Below are positions 1 to 8,375 of a stretch of 64,000 nt of DNA, piece after piece. Each line of letters begins with the position of its first letter. The stretch's first letter is position 1. The position numbers and the translations under genes are program-made. Below the pieces are notes generated by a model. That model made no database searches. It saw only the letters and a program-made list of their open reading frames with translations, and was not told the DNA's origin. This DNA is from Enterococcus sp. HY326 (GTDB lineage: Bacteria; Bacillota; Bacilli; Lactobacillales; Enterococcaceae), in NCBI RefSeq assembly GCF_026157065.1, contig NZ_JANLGQ010000003.1:496001-560000 (forward strand), read 5' to 3'.

Positions 1-237
1 ATCTTCGTGGCCGTGGGTGATGACTAAGGCTTTGACTTTTTGAATATTGTTAACGATATAGCTGTAATCGGGAATGACGTAATCAATCCCTAATAGATCG
101 TCTTCTGGAAATTTAATACCGGCATCAATAATGATGATTTCATCTTGGAATTGTACCCCATACGTGTTCTTCCCAATTTCACCAAGACCACCAATGGCAA
201 AAACGCCCGTCTCGTTGTTTTTTATGGAAGGTTTCAT
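1..237 (-). CDS. rnjA: Ribonuclease J1, N-terminal part (cut by window edge)
   Basis: The leftward frame starts at an ATG at 237 and runs off the window. It encodes about 79 residues. The stretch GGLGEIGKN followed by DAGIKFPED and ending in THGHED is the metallo-beta-lactamase/beta-CASP start of RNase J; the HxHxD zinc ligands are the last visible residues. RNase J1 is an endo- and 5'-3' exoribonuclease in mRNA turnover. It starts 1 nt after the rpoY stop, the usual Firmicutes pairing. Most of the protein is not visible. Confidence 0.93.
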   Translation of the reverse strand, partial: MKPSIKNNETGVFAIGGLGEIGKNTYGVQFQDEIIIIDAGIKFPEDDLLGIDYVIPDYSYIVNNIQKVKALVITHGHED

Positions 238-238
238 A

Positions 239-451
239 TTAGAAGTCCACCAATTTGAATTCAGTATTTTCTTTTTCATAGTCGAGATGGTTACCCGTTA
301 ATCCTTGAAGAAATTCAATATTGTATGGGGTGTTTTCTTCAACACGTTGACGAGCTTCGACTTCTGTATCTGCTTCGATGTAAAGCGATTGGGTTTCTTC
401 TCGTTTTGGGTTTCTTTCTTTGCTTTCTTGATAAAAAACTTTGTAAATCAT
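239..451 (-). CDS. rpoY: RNA polymerase epsilon subunit
   Basis: A 70-residue acidic protein beginning MIYKVFYQ and ending FKLVDF matches the small RNA polymerase auxiliary subunit epsilon (RpoY, formerly YkzG/DUF1447). The start at 451 is chosen over an upstream in-frame ATG because GAAGGAGAA lies directly upstream. It sits 1 nt before rnjA on the same strand, the conserved arrangement that suggests co-transcription. The subunit binds core RNA polymerase and is dispensable in Bacillus. Confidence 0.93.
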   Translation of the reverse strand: MIYKVFYQESKERNPKREETQSLYIEADTEVEARQRVEENTPYNIEFLQGLTGNHLDYEKENTEFKLVDF

Positions 452-481
452 AAAATATTCTCCTTCAGCCAAAATTGGCAA

Positions 482-865
482 ATTTTTTAATTTTCAGTTC
501 ACAATAAAAAAGCTACATGCAAAACCGTTGTGACATAAGTCAAAACAGAATCGAAAGCCGAAAAAAGGCTAAGCTTTATAGCCCTGCAAAAAAAGGGAAG
601 TAGCAACAGAGAATTTTTGAGATTCTCAAGGCAAAATTTTATTTTTGCAGACAGCCAGCTTGTCAATCGACTTATGGCACATCCATTTGAGTTATTTTCA
701 GTGATGAGGGCCAGCTAATCACTAAAGGAAAGTCTTGGATTACTTTCTTTGATGTAGGAATTTCTTATTCACCGAGTGTGTTAAATAGTTAGGCTAATTC
801 TATCATAGTTAATGAAAGAAGTATAGAAAGTAAGCCAAAAGAAGATAGCCATTGAAAAATTCGTG
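482..865. other. Long intergenic region with a candidate structured RNA
   Basis: About 380 bases separate rpoY from the rightward ABC exporter. No ORF here has a convincing ribosome site. A 12-bp arm at 530-541 (GTGACATAAGTC) pairs with 669-680 with one mismatch, enclosing about 130 nt that contain small hairpins at 556-570, 609-627 and 631-648. A second hairpin pair (AGTGAT at 701-706 with ATCACT at 717-722) follows. The strand of any transcript is unclear, and no known RNA family is recognised. Confidence 0.35.
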
Positions 866-874
866 TGGTATAGT
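866..874 (+). promoter_or_regulatory. Extended -10 promoter of the ABC exporter operon
   Basis: TGGTATAGT is an extended -10 element (TGn plus TATAGT). No good -35 lies 17 nt upstream, as is common for extended -10 promoters. It lies 138 bases before the first transporter gene. Confidence 0.5.
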
Positions 875-1011
875 GGGGATAAACGGACTTTTTTCATTTG
901 ATCAATAAAATTCTGGATCATTTGGGGAAATTTGAATCAGCGGATGGGCCTGTTTGAGAAAGGGGATGACAAACAGGGCGTCTGGAAGTTGAAAAGGAGA
1001 GTAATAAACGA

Positions 1012-2742
1012 ATGAAATTAATGTGGCAGTATACCATGCACAATAAAAAATTACTCCTAGGAGATTTCATTTGTGTGTTTGGCTTTATTTTAATTGAGTT
1101 GGGTCTGCCAACTATTTTAGCGAGAATGATTGATGTTGGGATGGCCAATAATGATTTTGACTACATCAAACGCCAAGGCCTGTGGATGATTGCCATTGTC
1201 GTGGTTGGGATTGTGATGAATATTTTACTGGGCTATTTTAGCGCCCGCATCACAACGAATATCGTCCAGGAAATTCGCAATGATTTATTTGCTAAAATTC
1301 AAACGTATTCACATTTAGAATATGAACGTCTGGGTGTCTCATCATTGATTACCAGAACAACAAATGATGCGTATCAAATCATGCTCTTTATGCAAAATAT
1401 TTTGCGGACTGGGTTTATGACGCCAATGATGTTTGTCGTTAGTTTATATATGGTCATGCGCAGCAGCGCCTCTTTAGGGATGTACGTGCTGCTTGCTCTA
1501 CCAGTGCTATTGGTTTCAGTATTATTGATTGCTAAATTTTCTGAACCATTGTCCACCAAACAGCAAAAAAATCTTGATAGCATCAATGGTATTTTAAGAG
1601 AAAACTTATCCGGCTTGCGGGTTGTTCGGGCTTTCGTCAATGAAAAATTTGAAGAAGATCGCTTTGAAGTAGTCAATGACCAATATACCCAAAGCTCGAA
1701 AAGCTTATTCCGCTTGATGGCAGTTGCCCAACCGGGATTTTATTTTCTATTTAATATCGTAATGGTCATTATCATTTGGAACGGAGCTGTGCAAATTGAT
1801 TCAGGTGCTATCCAAGTTGGGGACTTGATTGCCTTTATTGAATATATTTTCCATGCTTTGTTTTCATTTATGATGTTTGCCAGCATCTTTATGATGTATC
1901 CGCGGGCGGCAGTTTCCGCTAAACGGATTCAAGAAGCCTTGGATGCCAATCCGGCGATTAAAGATGATGCCGCTGGAGTTACCACCACGGAAAAACATGG
2001 CTACATCGAATTTAATAATGTCACTTTTGCTTATCCGGGGCATTCAGAATCTCCAGTGATTCGCAATGTCAGCTTTACGGCGAGCCCTGGCGAAACGGTC
2101 GCCTTTATCGGTAGTACCGGTAGCGGAAAATCCACATTGATTCAATTAATTCCTCGCTTTTATGATGTCACTGAGGGAGAAATTTTAATTGATGGTGTCA
2201 ATGTCGAAGAGTATAGTTTGCGAGCCTTACGCCAAAAAATCGGTTACATTCCTCAAAAAGCGATTTTGTTTACCGGCACAATTGCCGACAATCTTCGCTA
2301 CGGAAAAGAAGATGCAACCATGGAGGAAATGGAAGCTGCAGCAGATATTGCGCAAGCCTCTGATTTTATTAGCCAAAAAGCTTTAGGCTATGATGAAGAG
2401 TTATCAGAAGGCGGCTCGAACTTTTCTGGCGGGCAAAAGCAACGTTTGGCGATTGCTAGGGCCGTGATTCGTCGGCCGGAAATTTATGTCTTCGATGATA
2501 GTTTCTCGGCTCTGGATTACCAAACGGATGCCAAACTACGGGCTCGTTTGAAAAAAGAAACAACAGAATCCACTGTGCTGATTGTGGCACAGCGGGTGGG
2601 GACCATCATGCACGCAGATAAAATTATCGTCTTAAATGAAGGTAAGGTTGTCGGCGAAGGTACCCATGAAGAATTATTAAAGAGTAGCAGTATTTATTAT
2701 GATATTGCCGCATCCCAGCTTTCAGAGGAGGAATTGGCATGA
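1012..2742 (+). CDS. Heterodimeric ABC multidrug exporter, subunit A (degenerate-site ATPase)
   Basis: This 576-residue protein is a fused exporter: six membrane segments (about 1-310), then an ATPase domain with Walker A GSTGSGKST and signature NFSGGQKQR. Walker B reads YVFDDSFSALD, with Asp where the catalytic Glu is expected, and the switch loop has Gln (VAQRVGT) instead of His. These changes mark the subunit carrying the non-hydrolysing site in heterodimers such as LmrCD, BmrCD and EfrAB. The start has an AAAAGGAGAG ribosome site. It overlaps the next gene by ATGA, implying coupled translation. EfrA is the likely enterococcal counterpart; the substrate cannot be read from sequence. Confidence 0.9.
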   Translation: MKLMWQYTMHNKKLLLGDFICVFGFILIELGLPTILARMIDVGMANNDFDYIKRQGLWMIAIVVVGIVMNILLGYFSARITTNIVQEIRNDLFAKIQTYSHLEYERLGVSSLITRTTNDAYQIMLFMQNILRTGFMTPMMFVVSLYMVMRSSASLGMYVLLALPVLLVSVLLIAKFSEPLSTKQQKNLDSINGILRENLSGLRVVRAFVNEKFEEDRFEVVNDQYTQSSKSLFRLMAVAQPGFYFLFNIVMVIIIWNGAVQIDSGAIQVGDLIAFIEYIFHALFSFMMFASIFMMYPRAAVSAKRIQEALDANPAIKDDAAGVTTTEKHGYIEFNNVTFAYPGHSESPVIRNVSFTASPGETVAFIGSTGSGKSTLIQLIPRFYDVTEGEILIDGVNVEEYSLRALRQKIGYIPQKAILFTGTIADNLRYGKEDATMEEMEAAADIAQASDFISQKALGYDEELSEGGSNFSGGQKQRLAIARAVIRRPEIYVFDDSFSALDYQTDAKLRARLKKETTESTVLIVAQRVGTIMHADKIIVLNEGKVVGEGTHEELLKSSSIYYDIAASQLSEEELA

Positions 2743-4505
2743 CAAAATCATTTTCTTCTTTAAAACGCTTATGGATTTATGTAAAACCTTATAAGATGAC
2801 CTTTTATTCAGTCTTGTTCTTTGTTGTAGTCACAGTAGCTTCTAATGCGTTGATGCCTTATGTGACTGGCTTACCGATTACACGGATTACAGCGAATGTT
2901 TTAGCTGGTGAACCGCTAGACTTCGATTACGTAATTATGTGTTTGATTTGGATTGCGATTATCGGTGTCGTCTATTGTATCGCCCAATTATTATCAGGGG
3001 TTTTGATGGCCAATGTCGTTCAAAATTCGATGAAGGATTTGCGGACGGATATCGACGAAAAAATTAACCGTCTGCCGGTTTCTTATTTTGACACCCATCA
3101 ACAGGGAAATGTTTTGTCACGGGTCACTAATGACGTCGATGCTGTCAGCGGTGCTATGCAGCAGGCTGTTATCAACATTGTTTCCGCCTTGTTGAGTATC
3201 GTGATGGCGTTGGCGATGATGTTTTATATCAACTGGATTATGGCGTTGATTTCAATAATTATGATTCCAGCGTCGTTATTTATCAGTCGGACGATTGTTC
3301 GAATTTCACAAAAGTATTTTCAAAACATGCAAAACGCTTTAGGGGATTTAAATGGGTATGTTCAGGAGAATATGACCGGCTTTAGCGTCTTAAAATTATA
3401 CGGGCGGGAAAAAGAAACGTTAGAAGGTTTCAAAAAAGTTAACGGTCGCCTGCAGCATTTTGGTTTTAGAGCAACATTTATTTCTGGTTTGATGATGCCC
3501 TTAGTGCAATTAACGGCCTACGCAACTTATATTGGGATGGCTGTACTCGGTAGTTATTTTGTAATTGGCGGCATCATTGTAGTCGGACAGTTACAGGCCT
3601 TTATCCAATATATTTGGCAAGTATCTCAGCCAATGGGGAATATTACGCAGCTGTCTTCAATGCTCCAAAGTGCTTCGGCTTCTACTAATCGGGTTTTTGA
3701 AATTTTAGATGAACCAGAGGAAATTCAAAATGAGGTCGATTTACCGTTGCCACAACCTTTAGAAGGCAATGTTGTCTTTGACCATGTGGCCTTTAGTTAT
3801 GATCCGAAAAAACCTTTAATTAAAGATTTAAATTTTGAGGTGAAGGCCGGACAAACGGTAGCGATTGTCGGACCAACCGGCGCCGGTAAAACGACGCTGA
3901 TTAATTTATTGATGCGCTTTTACGATGTTGATTCCGGTGCAATTAGAGTGGACGGTGTTGATACGAAGGCCATGAACCGTAGCGATGTCCGCTCAGTTTT
4001 CGGGATGGTGTTACAAGATGCTTGGCTGTATGCCGGCAGCATCGCTGATAATATTCGTTTTGGTAAATTGGATGCAACCGATTATGAAGTTGTCGATGCC
4101 GCCAAAACCGCCAATGTCGATCACTTTATCCGTACGATGCCTGATGGTTACGAAATGATGATTAACTCAGAGGGGGATAATGTCTCTTTAGGGCAAAAAC
4201 AATTGTTGACGATTGCCCGGGCAATTGTTTCTGATCCGAAAATTTTAATTTTGGATGAAGCAACTTCTTCAGTGGATACCCGTTTGGAGGCTTTGATTCA
4301 AAAAGCGATGGATCGAGTGATGGAGGGGCGCACCAGCTTTGTAATTGCCCACCGCCTATCAACGATTCGCGATGCTGATTTAATTTTAGTCATGAACCAA
4401 GGGGAAATTATTGAAAAAGGCACCCATGAAAGCTTGCTGGCTGAAGGCGGCTTTTACGAAAAATTATACAATAGTCAATTCGCTGAAGATGGGGATTACG
4501 ACTAG
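2739..4505 (+). CDS. Heterodimeric ABC multidrug exporter, subunit B
   Basis: The partner subunit has 588 residues with six membrane segments (about 1-330) and an ATPase domain. Walker A is GPTGAGKTT, Walker B ILILDEATSSVD keeps the catalytic Glu, and the H-loop IAHRLST is intact. Its signature is altered (VSLGQKQLL instead of LSGGQ). Together with the altered Walker B and H-loop of subunit A this gives one active and one degenerate site, as in LmrCD/TM287-288-type exporters. The start overlaps the subunit A stop (ATGA). EfrB-like is the probable enterococcal identity. A terminator follows directly. Confidence 0.9.
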   Translation: MTKSFSSLKRLWIYVKPYKMTFYSVLFFVVVTVASNALMPYVTGLPITRITANVLAGEPLDFDYVIMCLIWIAIIGVVYCIAQLLSGVLMANVVQNSMKDLRTDIDEKINRLPVSYFDTHQQGNVLSRVTNDVDAVSGAMQQAVINIVSALLSIVMALAMMFYINWIMALISIIMIPASLFISRTIVRISQKYFQNMQNALGDLNGYVQENMTGFSVLKLYGREKETLEGFKKVNGRLQHFGFRATFISGLMMPLVQLTAYATYIGMAVLGSYFVIGGIIVVGQLQAFIQYIWQVSQPMGNITQLSSMLQSASASTNRVFEILDEPEEIQNEVDLPLPQPLEGNVVFDHVAFSYDPKKPLIKDLNFEVKAGQTVAIVGPTGAGKTTLINLLMRFYDVDSGAIRVDGVDTKAMNRSDVRSVFGMVLQDAWLYAGSIADNIRFGKLDATDYEVVDAAKTANVDHFIRTMPDGYEMMINSEGDNVSLGQKQLLTIARAIVSDPKILILDEATSSVDTRLEALIQKAMDRVMEGRTSFVIAHRLSTIRDADLILVMNQGEIIEKGTHESLLAEGGFYEKLYNSQFAEDGDYD

Positions 4506-4508
4506 CAA

Positions 4509-4536
4509 AAAGAAGTCTGCGGACTTCTTTTTTTGT
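4509..4536 (+). terminator. Terminator of the ABC exporter operon
   Basis: An 8-bp perfect stem (AAGAAGTC with GACTTCTT, 4-nt loop) is followed by a T run. Confidence 0.85.
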
Positions 4537-4601
4537 TTTAAATAGGGTAAACTATAAGCAGTTCTTAAAAAAAATTTCGTTTATTCTGAAAGGAGTTTAA
4601 T

Positions 4602-5087
4602 ATGCGCTATATTGCAAAAAGTGCTGATGTAGTTGGAAAAGTAACTCTAGGTGATGAGGTGACTGTGTGGTTTCAGGCGGTCATTCGCGGCGATTATAAT
4701 ACGATAAAAATCGGTGATCGGACCAATGTGCAAGATGGTACCGTCGTTCACGTGGATACTAATTCGCCGGTCGTTGTTGGCGACGATGTGACGATTGGCC
4801 ACAGCTGTATTATCCACGGCTGCACCGTTGAAAACGGCGCCCTGATTGGGATGGGCACCACGATTTTAAACGATGCTGTCATCGGTGAAAATTCTTTGAT
4901 TGGCGCAGGCTCTCTGGTGACAGAACGAACTGTGATTCCGCCGAATTCCTTAGCTTTCGGCCGACCAGCCAAAGTGATTCGCCAATTAACTGAAGAAGAA
5001 ATTGCCAAAAATCTTGCCAACTCTCAACATTACGTTGAAGCCGGCTATGAATATCTGGCACAGCGTTACGAAGAAATTACGGATTAA
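4602..5087 (+). CDS. Gamma-carbonic anhydrase-like hexapeptide-repeat protein
   Basis: A 161-residue left-handed beta-helix protein with repeated [IV]G-x-x-[ST] hexapeptides from about residue 10 to 120. His50, His67 and His72 (in VVHVD and GHSCIIHGC) match the three metal ligands of the gamma-carbonic anhydrase/YrdA/PaaY group. These are homotrimeric metal-binding proteins; many bacterial members have no proven carbonic anhydrase activity. An AAGGAG ribosome site precedes the ATG. The gene stands alone, with a bidirectional terminator before convergent clpP. Confidence 0.85.
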   Translation: MRYIAKSADVVGKVTLGDEVTVWFQAVIRGDYNTIKIGDRTNVQDGTVVHVDTNSPVVVGDDVTIGHSCIIHGCTVENGALIGMGTTILNDAVIGENSLIGAGSLVTERTVIPPNSLAFGRPAKVIRQLTEEEIAKNLANSQHYVEAGYEYLAQRYEEITD

Positions 5088-5088
5088 T

Positions 5089-5130
5089 AAAAAAAGCCTC
5101 CTTCGCATTTTTACGAAGGAGGCTTTTTAT
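5089..5130. terminator. Bidirectional terminator between the carbonic anhydrase-like gene and clpP
   Basis: A perfect 15-bp stem (5091-5105 with 5114-5128, centre GCCTCCTTCG) is flanked by A and T runs, so it can serve both converging genes. Confidence 0.9.
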
Positions 5131-5144
5131 TTAATCTAAACAGT

Positions 5145-5738
5145 TTATTTCAATTTACCGCTGTTTTCCATAACTTCATCAATCAAGCCATAAGCTTTAG
5201 CTTCTTCGGCTGTCATAAAGTTGTCCCGGTCGGTATCTTTTTCGATTACTTCTAGTGGCTGACCAGTCCGTTCAGCTAAAATTTTATTTAAGCGTTCACG
5301 AGTTTTTAAGATGTGACGAGCCGCAATTTCGATTTCAGTCGCTTGTCCTTGAGCTCCACCAAGTGGTTGGTGAATCATGATTTCAGCATTTGGCAAAGCA
5401 AAACGTTTGCCTTTAGTACCAGCTGTCAACAAGAAACTACCCATGGATGCTGCCATCCCTAAGACGATGGTCTGCACGTCAGCTTTGACAAAGTTCATCG
5501 TGTCAAAAATGGCCAAGCCGGCTGAGACGCTACCGCCAGGAGAATTGATATAGATGTAAATATCTTTTTCAGAATCCTGTGCGTCCAAGAAAAGCAATTG
5601 GGCAATCACTGAATTTGCCACATTGTCATCAATTGGGCCGCTCAACATAATAATACGATCTTTTAATAAGCGTGAGTAAATATCATAAGCACGTTCCCCA
5701 CGGGATGATTGTTCAATAACTGTAGGAATTAAATTCAT
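5145..5738 (-). CDS. clpP: ATP-dependent Clp protease proteolytic subunit
   Basis: The 197-residue ClpP has the full catalytic triad Ser98 (GMAASMGS), His123 (MIHQPLGG) and Asp172. ClpP forms a tetradecameric barrel that degrades proteins unfolded by ClpX, ClpC or ClpE in the cytoplasm. The ATG follows an AAAGGAGG site. A CtsR operator overlaps the promoter upstream, so heat-shock derepression is expected. Length is normal for the family. Confidence 0.98.
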   Translation of the reverse strand: MNLIPTVIEQSSRGERAYDIYSRLLKDRIIMLSGPIDDNVANSVIAQLLFLDAQDSEKDIYIYINSPGGSVSAGLAIFDTMNFVKADVQTIVLGMAASMGSFLLTAGTKGKRFALPNAEIMIHQPLGGAQGQATEIEIAARHILKTRERLNKILAERTGQPLEVIEKDTDRDNFMTAEEAKAYGLIDEVMENSGKLK

Positions 5739-5809
5739 TTGTAAGGTCCTCCTTTGATTCGTTCAAAAGTAGTTTACCACAAAGTTGGCAGAACGAGTAT
5801 CTAAATGCT

Positions 5810-5838
5810 AGTATACCCAAAAGGTCAATAAAGGTCAA
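5810..5838 (-). promoter_or_regulatory. clpP promoter
   Basis: Read on the minus strand, TTGACC (5838-5833) and TATACT (5815-5810) are separated by exactly 17 nt. The -35 hexamer lies inside the CtsR box, so repressor binding would occlude it. Confidence 0.85.
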
Positions 5839-5839
5839 A
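5822..5839. promoter_or_regulatory. CtsR operator of clpP
   Basis: AGGTCAATAAAGGTCAAA fits the CtsR direct repeat (GGTCAAA, 3 nt, GGTCAAA) with one deviation. CtsR is the class III heat-shock repressor of Firmicutes. Confidence 0.9.
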
Positions 5840-5930
5840 TGATAAAACCCGTTTCTGGATACTTTTTAGAACAGGAATATGCTATCATAAAAACTGCAGC
5901 AAGTCTTCAAAAACGCAGGAGGAATAATCA

Positions 5931-6467
5931 GTGGATAATTTAAACATGACAATTTTAATTGCGGCAATCGCCGGTTTTTTTGGAATTTTAGTTGGGGCAA
6001 TTTTAGTAATTTTTGCCTTTAATTTACGCATCAAATATGACGAGGGCAAAGAACGCCGCAGCCGGGAGCTGGAATACACTGTCAAAGAAATCGAAACCTT
6101 GAATTTATTAAATCAAAAGGTCAATGAAATTCTGCAAAAGCGCAATCTCTTTCGCTCGGATTATGTCAGCTTTGATTCCTTTGACGATAATTACATTACG
6201 ATTGATGATTTTGTATTTCTGCAAACCTTCACCTCGCAAAATAATTTTTATTTGCCAACCTATCTTGTTGAGGAATTTTTTAAAAATAATTCCCATCGTC
6301 GGGTGATTTTGTCGCCTGAGGAAACGGTTCGCTTAGGAGGGTATACTTATAAAGGCGGTCGGGCTTTAATGGAAACTTTTTCTGATGATTTAGTCAGAAT
6401 CATGGAGGAGAAAAAAATCTACTTGAAGCAGCTTTCCAATCAACCGCTGAGTTATTTTGTCTCCTAA
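5931..6467 (+). CDS. Uncharacterised single-pass membrane protein with coiled coil
   Basis: The 178-residue product is not recognised. Residues about 7-30 form one membrane segment; the following KYDEGKERRSRELE stretch and residues to about 70 look like a charged coiled coil; the rest is an aromatic-rich soluble domain. A GTG start at 5931 is chosen because AGGAGG lies about 9 nt upstream. It is monocistronic between divergent clpP and a long terminator hairpin. The expected topology is N-terminal anchor with a cytoplasmic domain, which is an inference. Confidence 0.75.
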   Translation: MDNLNMTILIAAIAGFFGILVGAILVIFAFNLRIKYDEGKERRSRELEYTVKEIETLNLLNQKVNEILQKRNLFRSDYVSFDSFDDNYITIDDFVFLQTFTSQNNFYLPTYLVEEFFKNNSHRRVILSPEETVRLGGYTYKGGRALMETFSDDLVRIMEEKKIYLKQLSNQPLSYFVS

Positions 6468-6471
6468 TTAA

Positions 6472-6553
6472 AAAGCACCTGCCCTCTTAACGAAAGTTGT
6501 CAAAGCTCCGTCTTCACCTGCTTTAACTTTTGTGAAAGAGGCGGTGTTTTTTT
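6472..6553 (+). terminator. Long composite terminator hairpin
   Basis: An outer stem (CACC-GCC-CTCTT with AAGAGGC-GGTG) encloses an inner stem (AAAGTT/AAAGC with GCTTT/AACTTT) and ends in a T run. At about 80 nt it is longer than a standard intrinsic terminator. Confidence 0.65.
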
Positions 6554-6663
6554 ACTTGCAACAAAATAAAAGATTGATAAATCAGCGGCGAAAACAAACT
6601 TAAGGATTAGGCTGTTTTAAAGGGCCATTCAATGATAAAATAAAACAGATTGGAGGTTGCAAA

Positions 6664-7446
6664 ATGACTGAAATTTTTGCTCATCGAGGCTTTAGCAGTG
6701 AGTATCCAGAAAATACTTTACCGGCTTTTTCAGCGGCGTTAGAATTTGCTGACGGCCTTGAGCTGGATGTTCAGCTGTCAAAAGACCAACAACTAGTGGT
6801 CATTCATGATGAAACTTTGGAACGCACCACCAACGGTCAAGGTTTTGTGGCGGACTATACTGCCGCCCAATTACAAACCTTCAATGCGGGAGCGCATTTT
6901 GCAAAGAATCCGCTGGCGACGCAAATTCCCACCTTTAAAGAAGTCTTGGTGTTATTAATTCGCCAAAATTTCCAAGGGACTTTAAATATAGAACTAAAAA
7001 CAGATATTATTCATTATCAAGGAATCGAAGCGATTTTGTTAGATTTATTGCAGGAATATCGCTTGGATTTTCCCATTATTTTTTCTAGTTTTTATCTGCC
7101 GACTTTAGAAAAATTGGCTCAGCTTTATCCGGCAGGAAATTACGCCTATATATTTCGTAATGAAACAGACAAAGTGCTGCTAACAGAAGAAACTAGTTTT
7201 TTAACGGCGATGCATCCGAAAATTGTTTGGCTGAGAAAGCATCAGCAATTTTTTACAAATGAAGCGCCAAAGAAAAATTGGATACAGCGAAAAGCACCTG
7301 GAAAAATAACCATTACCAAGCCGCAACGTTTTTGGACTGTTAATGAAGAAGCCGATTTAAAATTATGCTTTGCCAATCAGGTAGCGGGGATTTTTACTGA
7401 TAATCCCCGATTTGCTAGAGAGGTACAGGCAAAAATGTATGGATAA
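6664..7446 (+). CDS. Glycerophosphodiester phosphodiesterase (cytoplasmic UgpQ type)
   Basis: This 260-residue protein carries the GDPD signature: AHRGFSSEYPENT at the N-terminus, ELDVQLSKD and VVIHDETLERTTNG, supplying the catalytic His pair and acidic metal ligands. The enzyme hydrolyses glycerophosphodiesters to glycerol-3-phosphate and an alcohol. No signal peptide is present, unlike the secreted GDPD protein at 52.9 kb. The ATG has a TTGGAGG site. The end overlaps miaA by 8 nt, so the two are probably co-transcribed with hflX. Confidence 0.92.
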   Translation: MTEIFAHRGFSSEYPENTLPAFSAALEFADGLELDVQLSKDQQLVVIHDETLERTTNGQGFVADYTAAQLQTFNAGAHFAKNPLATQIPTFKEVLVLLIRQNFQGTLNIELKTDIIHYQGIEAILLDLLQEYRLDFPIIFSSFYLPTLEKLAQLYPAGNYAYIFRNETDKVLLTEETSFLTAMHPKIVWLRKHQQFFTNEAPKKNWIQRKAPGKITITKPQRFWTVNEEADLKLCFANQVAGIFTDNPRFAREVQAKMYG

Positions 7447-8374
7447 AGTTTTGGTAATTGTCGGGCCGACCGCCGTTGGTAAAACGGCTCTCAGTATTGA
7501 ATTGGCCCAAAGATTTGACGGTGAAATTATCAGCGGTGATTCCTTGCAAATCTATCAAGGGCTAGATATCGGCACCGCCAAAGTCACGGAAGCTGAGATG
7601 GCGGGCATCTCCCATTACTTGATTGATGAAATTTCGATGGCTGAAAATTATTCCGTCGCCGATTTTCAACGCAAGGCCCGCCAAAAAATCAGCGAGATTA
7701 CCAAACGTGGCAAGCTGCCGATTGTAGTTGGCGGCACGGGTCTTTATATTCAAGCGCTGCTCTACGATTTTCAATTAGGCGCTCCGACAACGGCTGCTGA
7801 GGTGGCCAGTCAGCGGATTCGTGAAAAATACGAAGCCTTGGCCGAAAAAATTGGCAATCAAAGACTCTGGGAAACGTTAGCGGCAGTGGATCATGAAGCT
7901 GCTGCCAAAATTCATTTTAATAATCGCCGCAAGGTTATAAGGGCCTTAGAAGTTTTTGAGCTGACCGGTAAAAGTATTTTCGCCCAAGAAAAACCAAAAG
8001 CTTTGTATGATTATTTGATGATTGGTCTAGACACCCAAAGAAAAAAGCTTTATGAGCGGATAAATCTGCGGGTAGATTTAATGCTGGAGCAGGGCTTGTT
8101 AAAAGAAGCCGAGCTGTTGAGCCAGCATCCTGAATACCAATCAGCACAGGGCATTGGTTACAAGGAATTTTTTGCCTATTTAAAAGGCGAAGAAAATTTA
8201 GCGGATGCCGTGGCGGCAGTGAAGCAAAATTCCCGCCGCTACGCAAAACGACAATTAACCTGGTTTCGTAATCGCAGCCAGGCTCAGTGGTTTGATTTAT
8301 TAGAAGATTCTGCAGCTCTAGAGAAAATTATCGAGCTGACTACCAAATGGCTGACTGAAGGAGGGCAAGGGTAA
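7439..8374 (+). CDS. miaA: tRNA dimethylallyltransferase
   Basis: MiaA adds dimethylallyl to A37 of tRNAs that read UNN codons. P-loop GPTAVGKTAL lies near the N-terminus and DSLQIYQGLDIGTAK follows, both typical. The start at 7439 (MDKVLVIVGP) is preferred over an in-frame start 27 nt upstream because MiaA proteins start just before the P-loop. Length is 311 residues, normal. It overlaps the GDPD gene by 8 nt, and hflX begins 2 nt after its stop codon. Confidence 0.96.
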   Translation: MDKVLVIVGPTAVGKTALSIELAQRFDGEIISGDSLQIYQGLDIGTAKVTEAEMAGISHYLIDEISMAENYSVADFQRKARQKISEITKRGKLPIVVGGTGLYIQALLYDFQLGAPTTAAEVASQRIREKYEALAEKIGNQRLWETLAAVDHEAAAKIHFNNRRKVIRALEVFELTGKSIFAQEKPKALYDYLMIGLDTQRKKLYERINLRVDLMLEQGLLKEAELLSQHPEYQSAQGIGYKEFFAYLKGEENLADAVAAVKQNSRRYAKRQLTWFRNRSQAQWFDLLEDSAALEKIIELTTKWLTEGGQG

Positions 8375-8375
8375 G

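Noticed and set aside
305-490. Rightward frame over rpoY
   Set aside because: Antisense shadow of rpoY; Phe-rich and without a ribosome site.
1012-4505. Altered ATPase motifs considered as damaging mutations
   Set aside because: The changes are split between the two subunits exactly as in functional heterodimeric exporters with one degenerate site.
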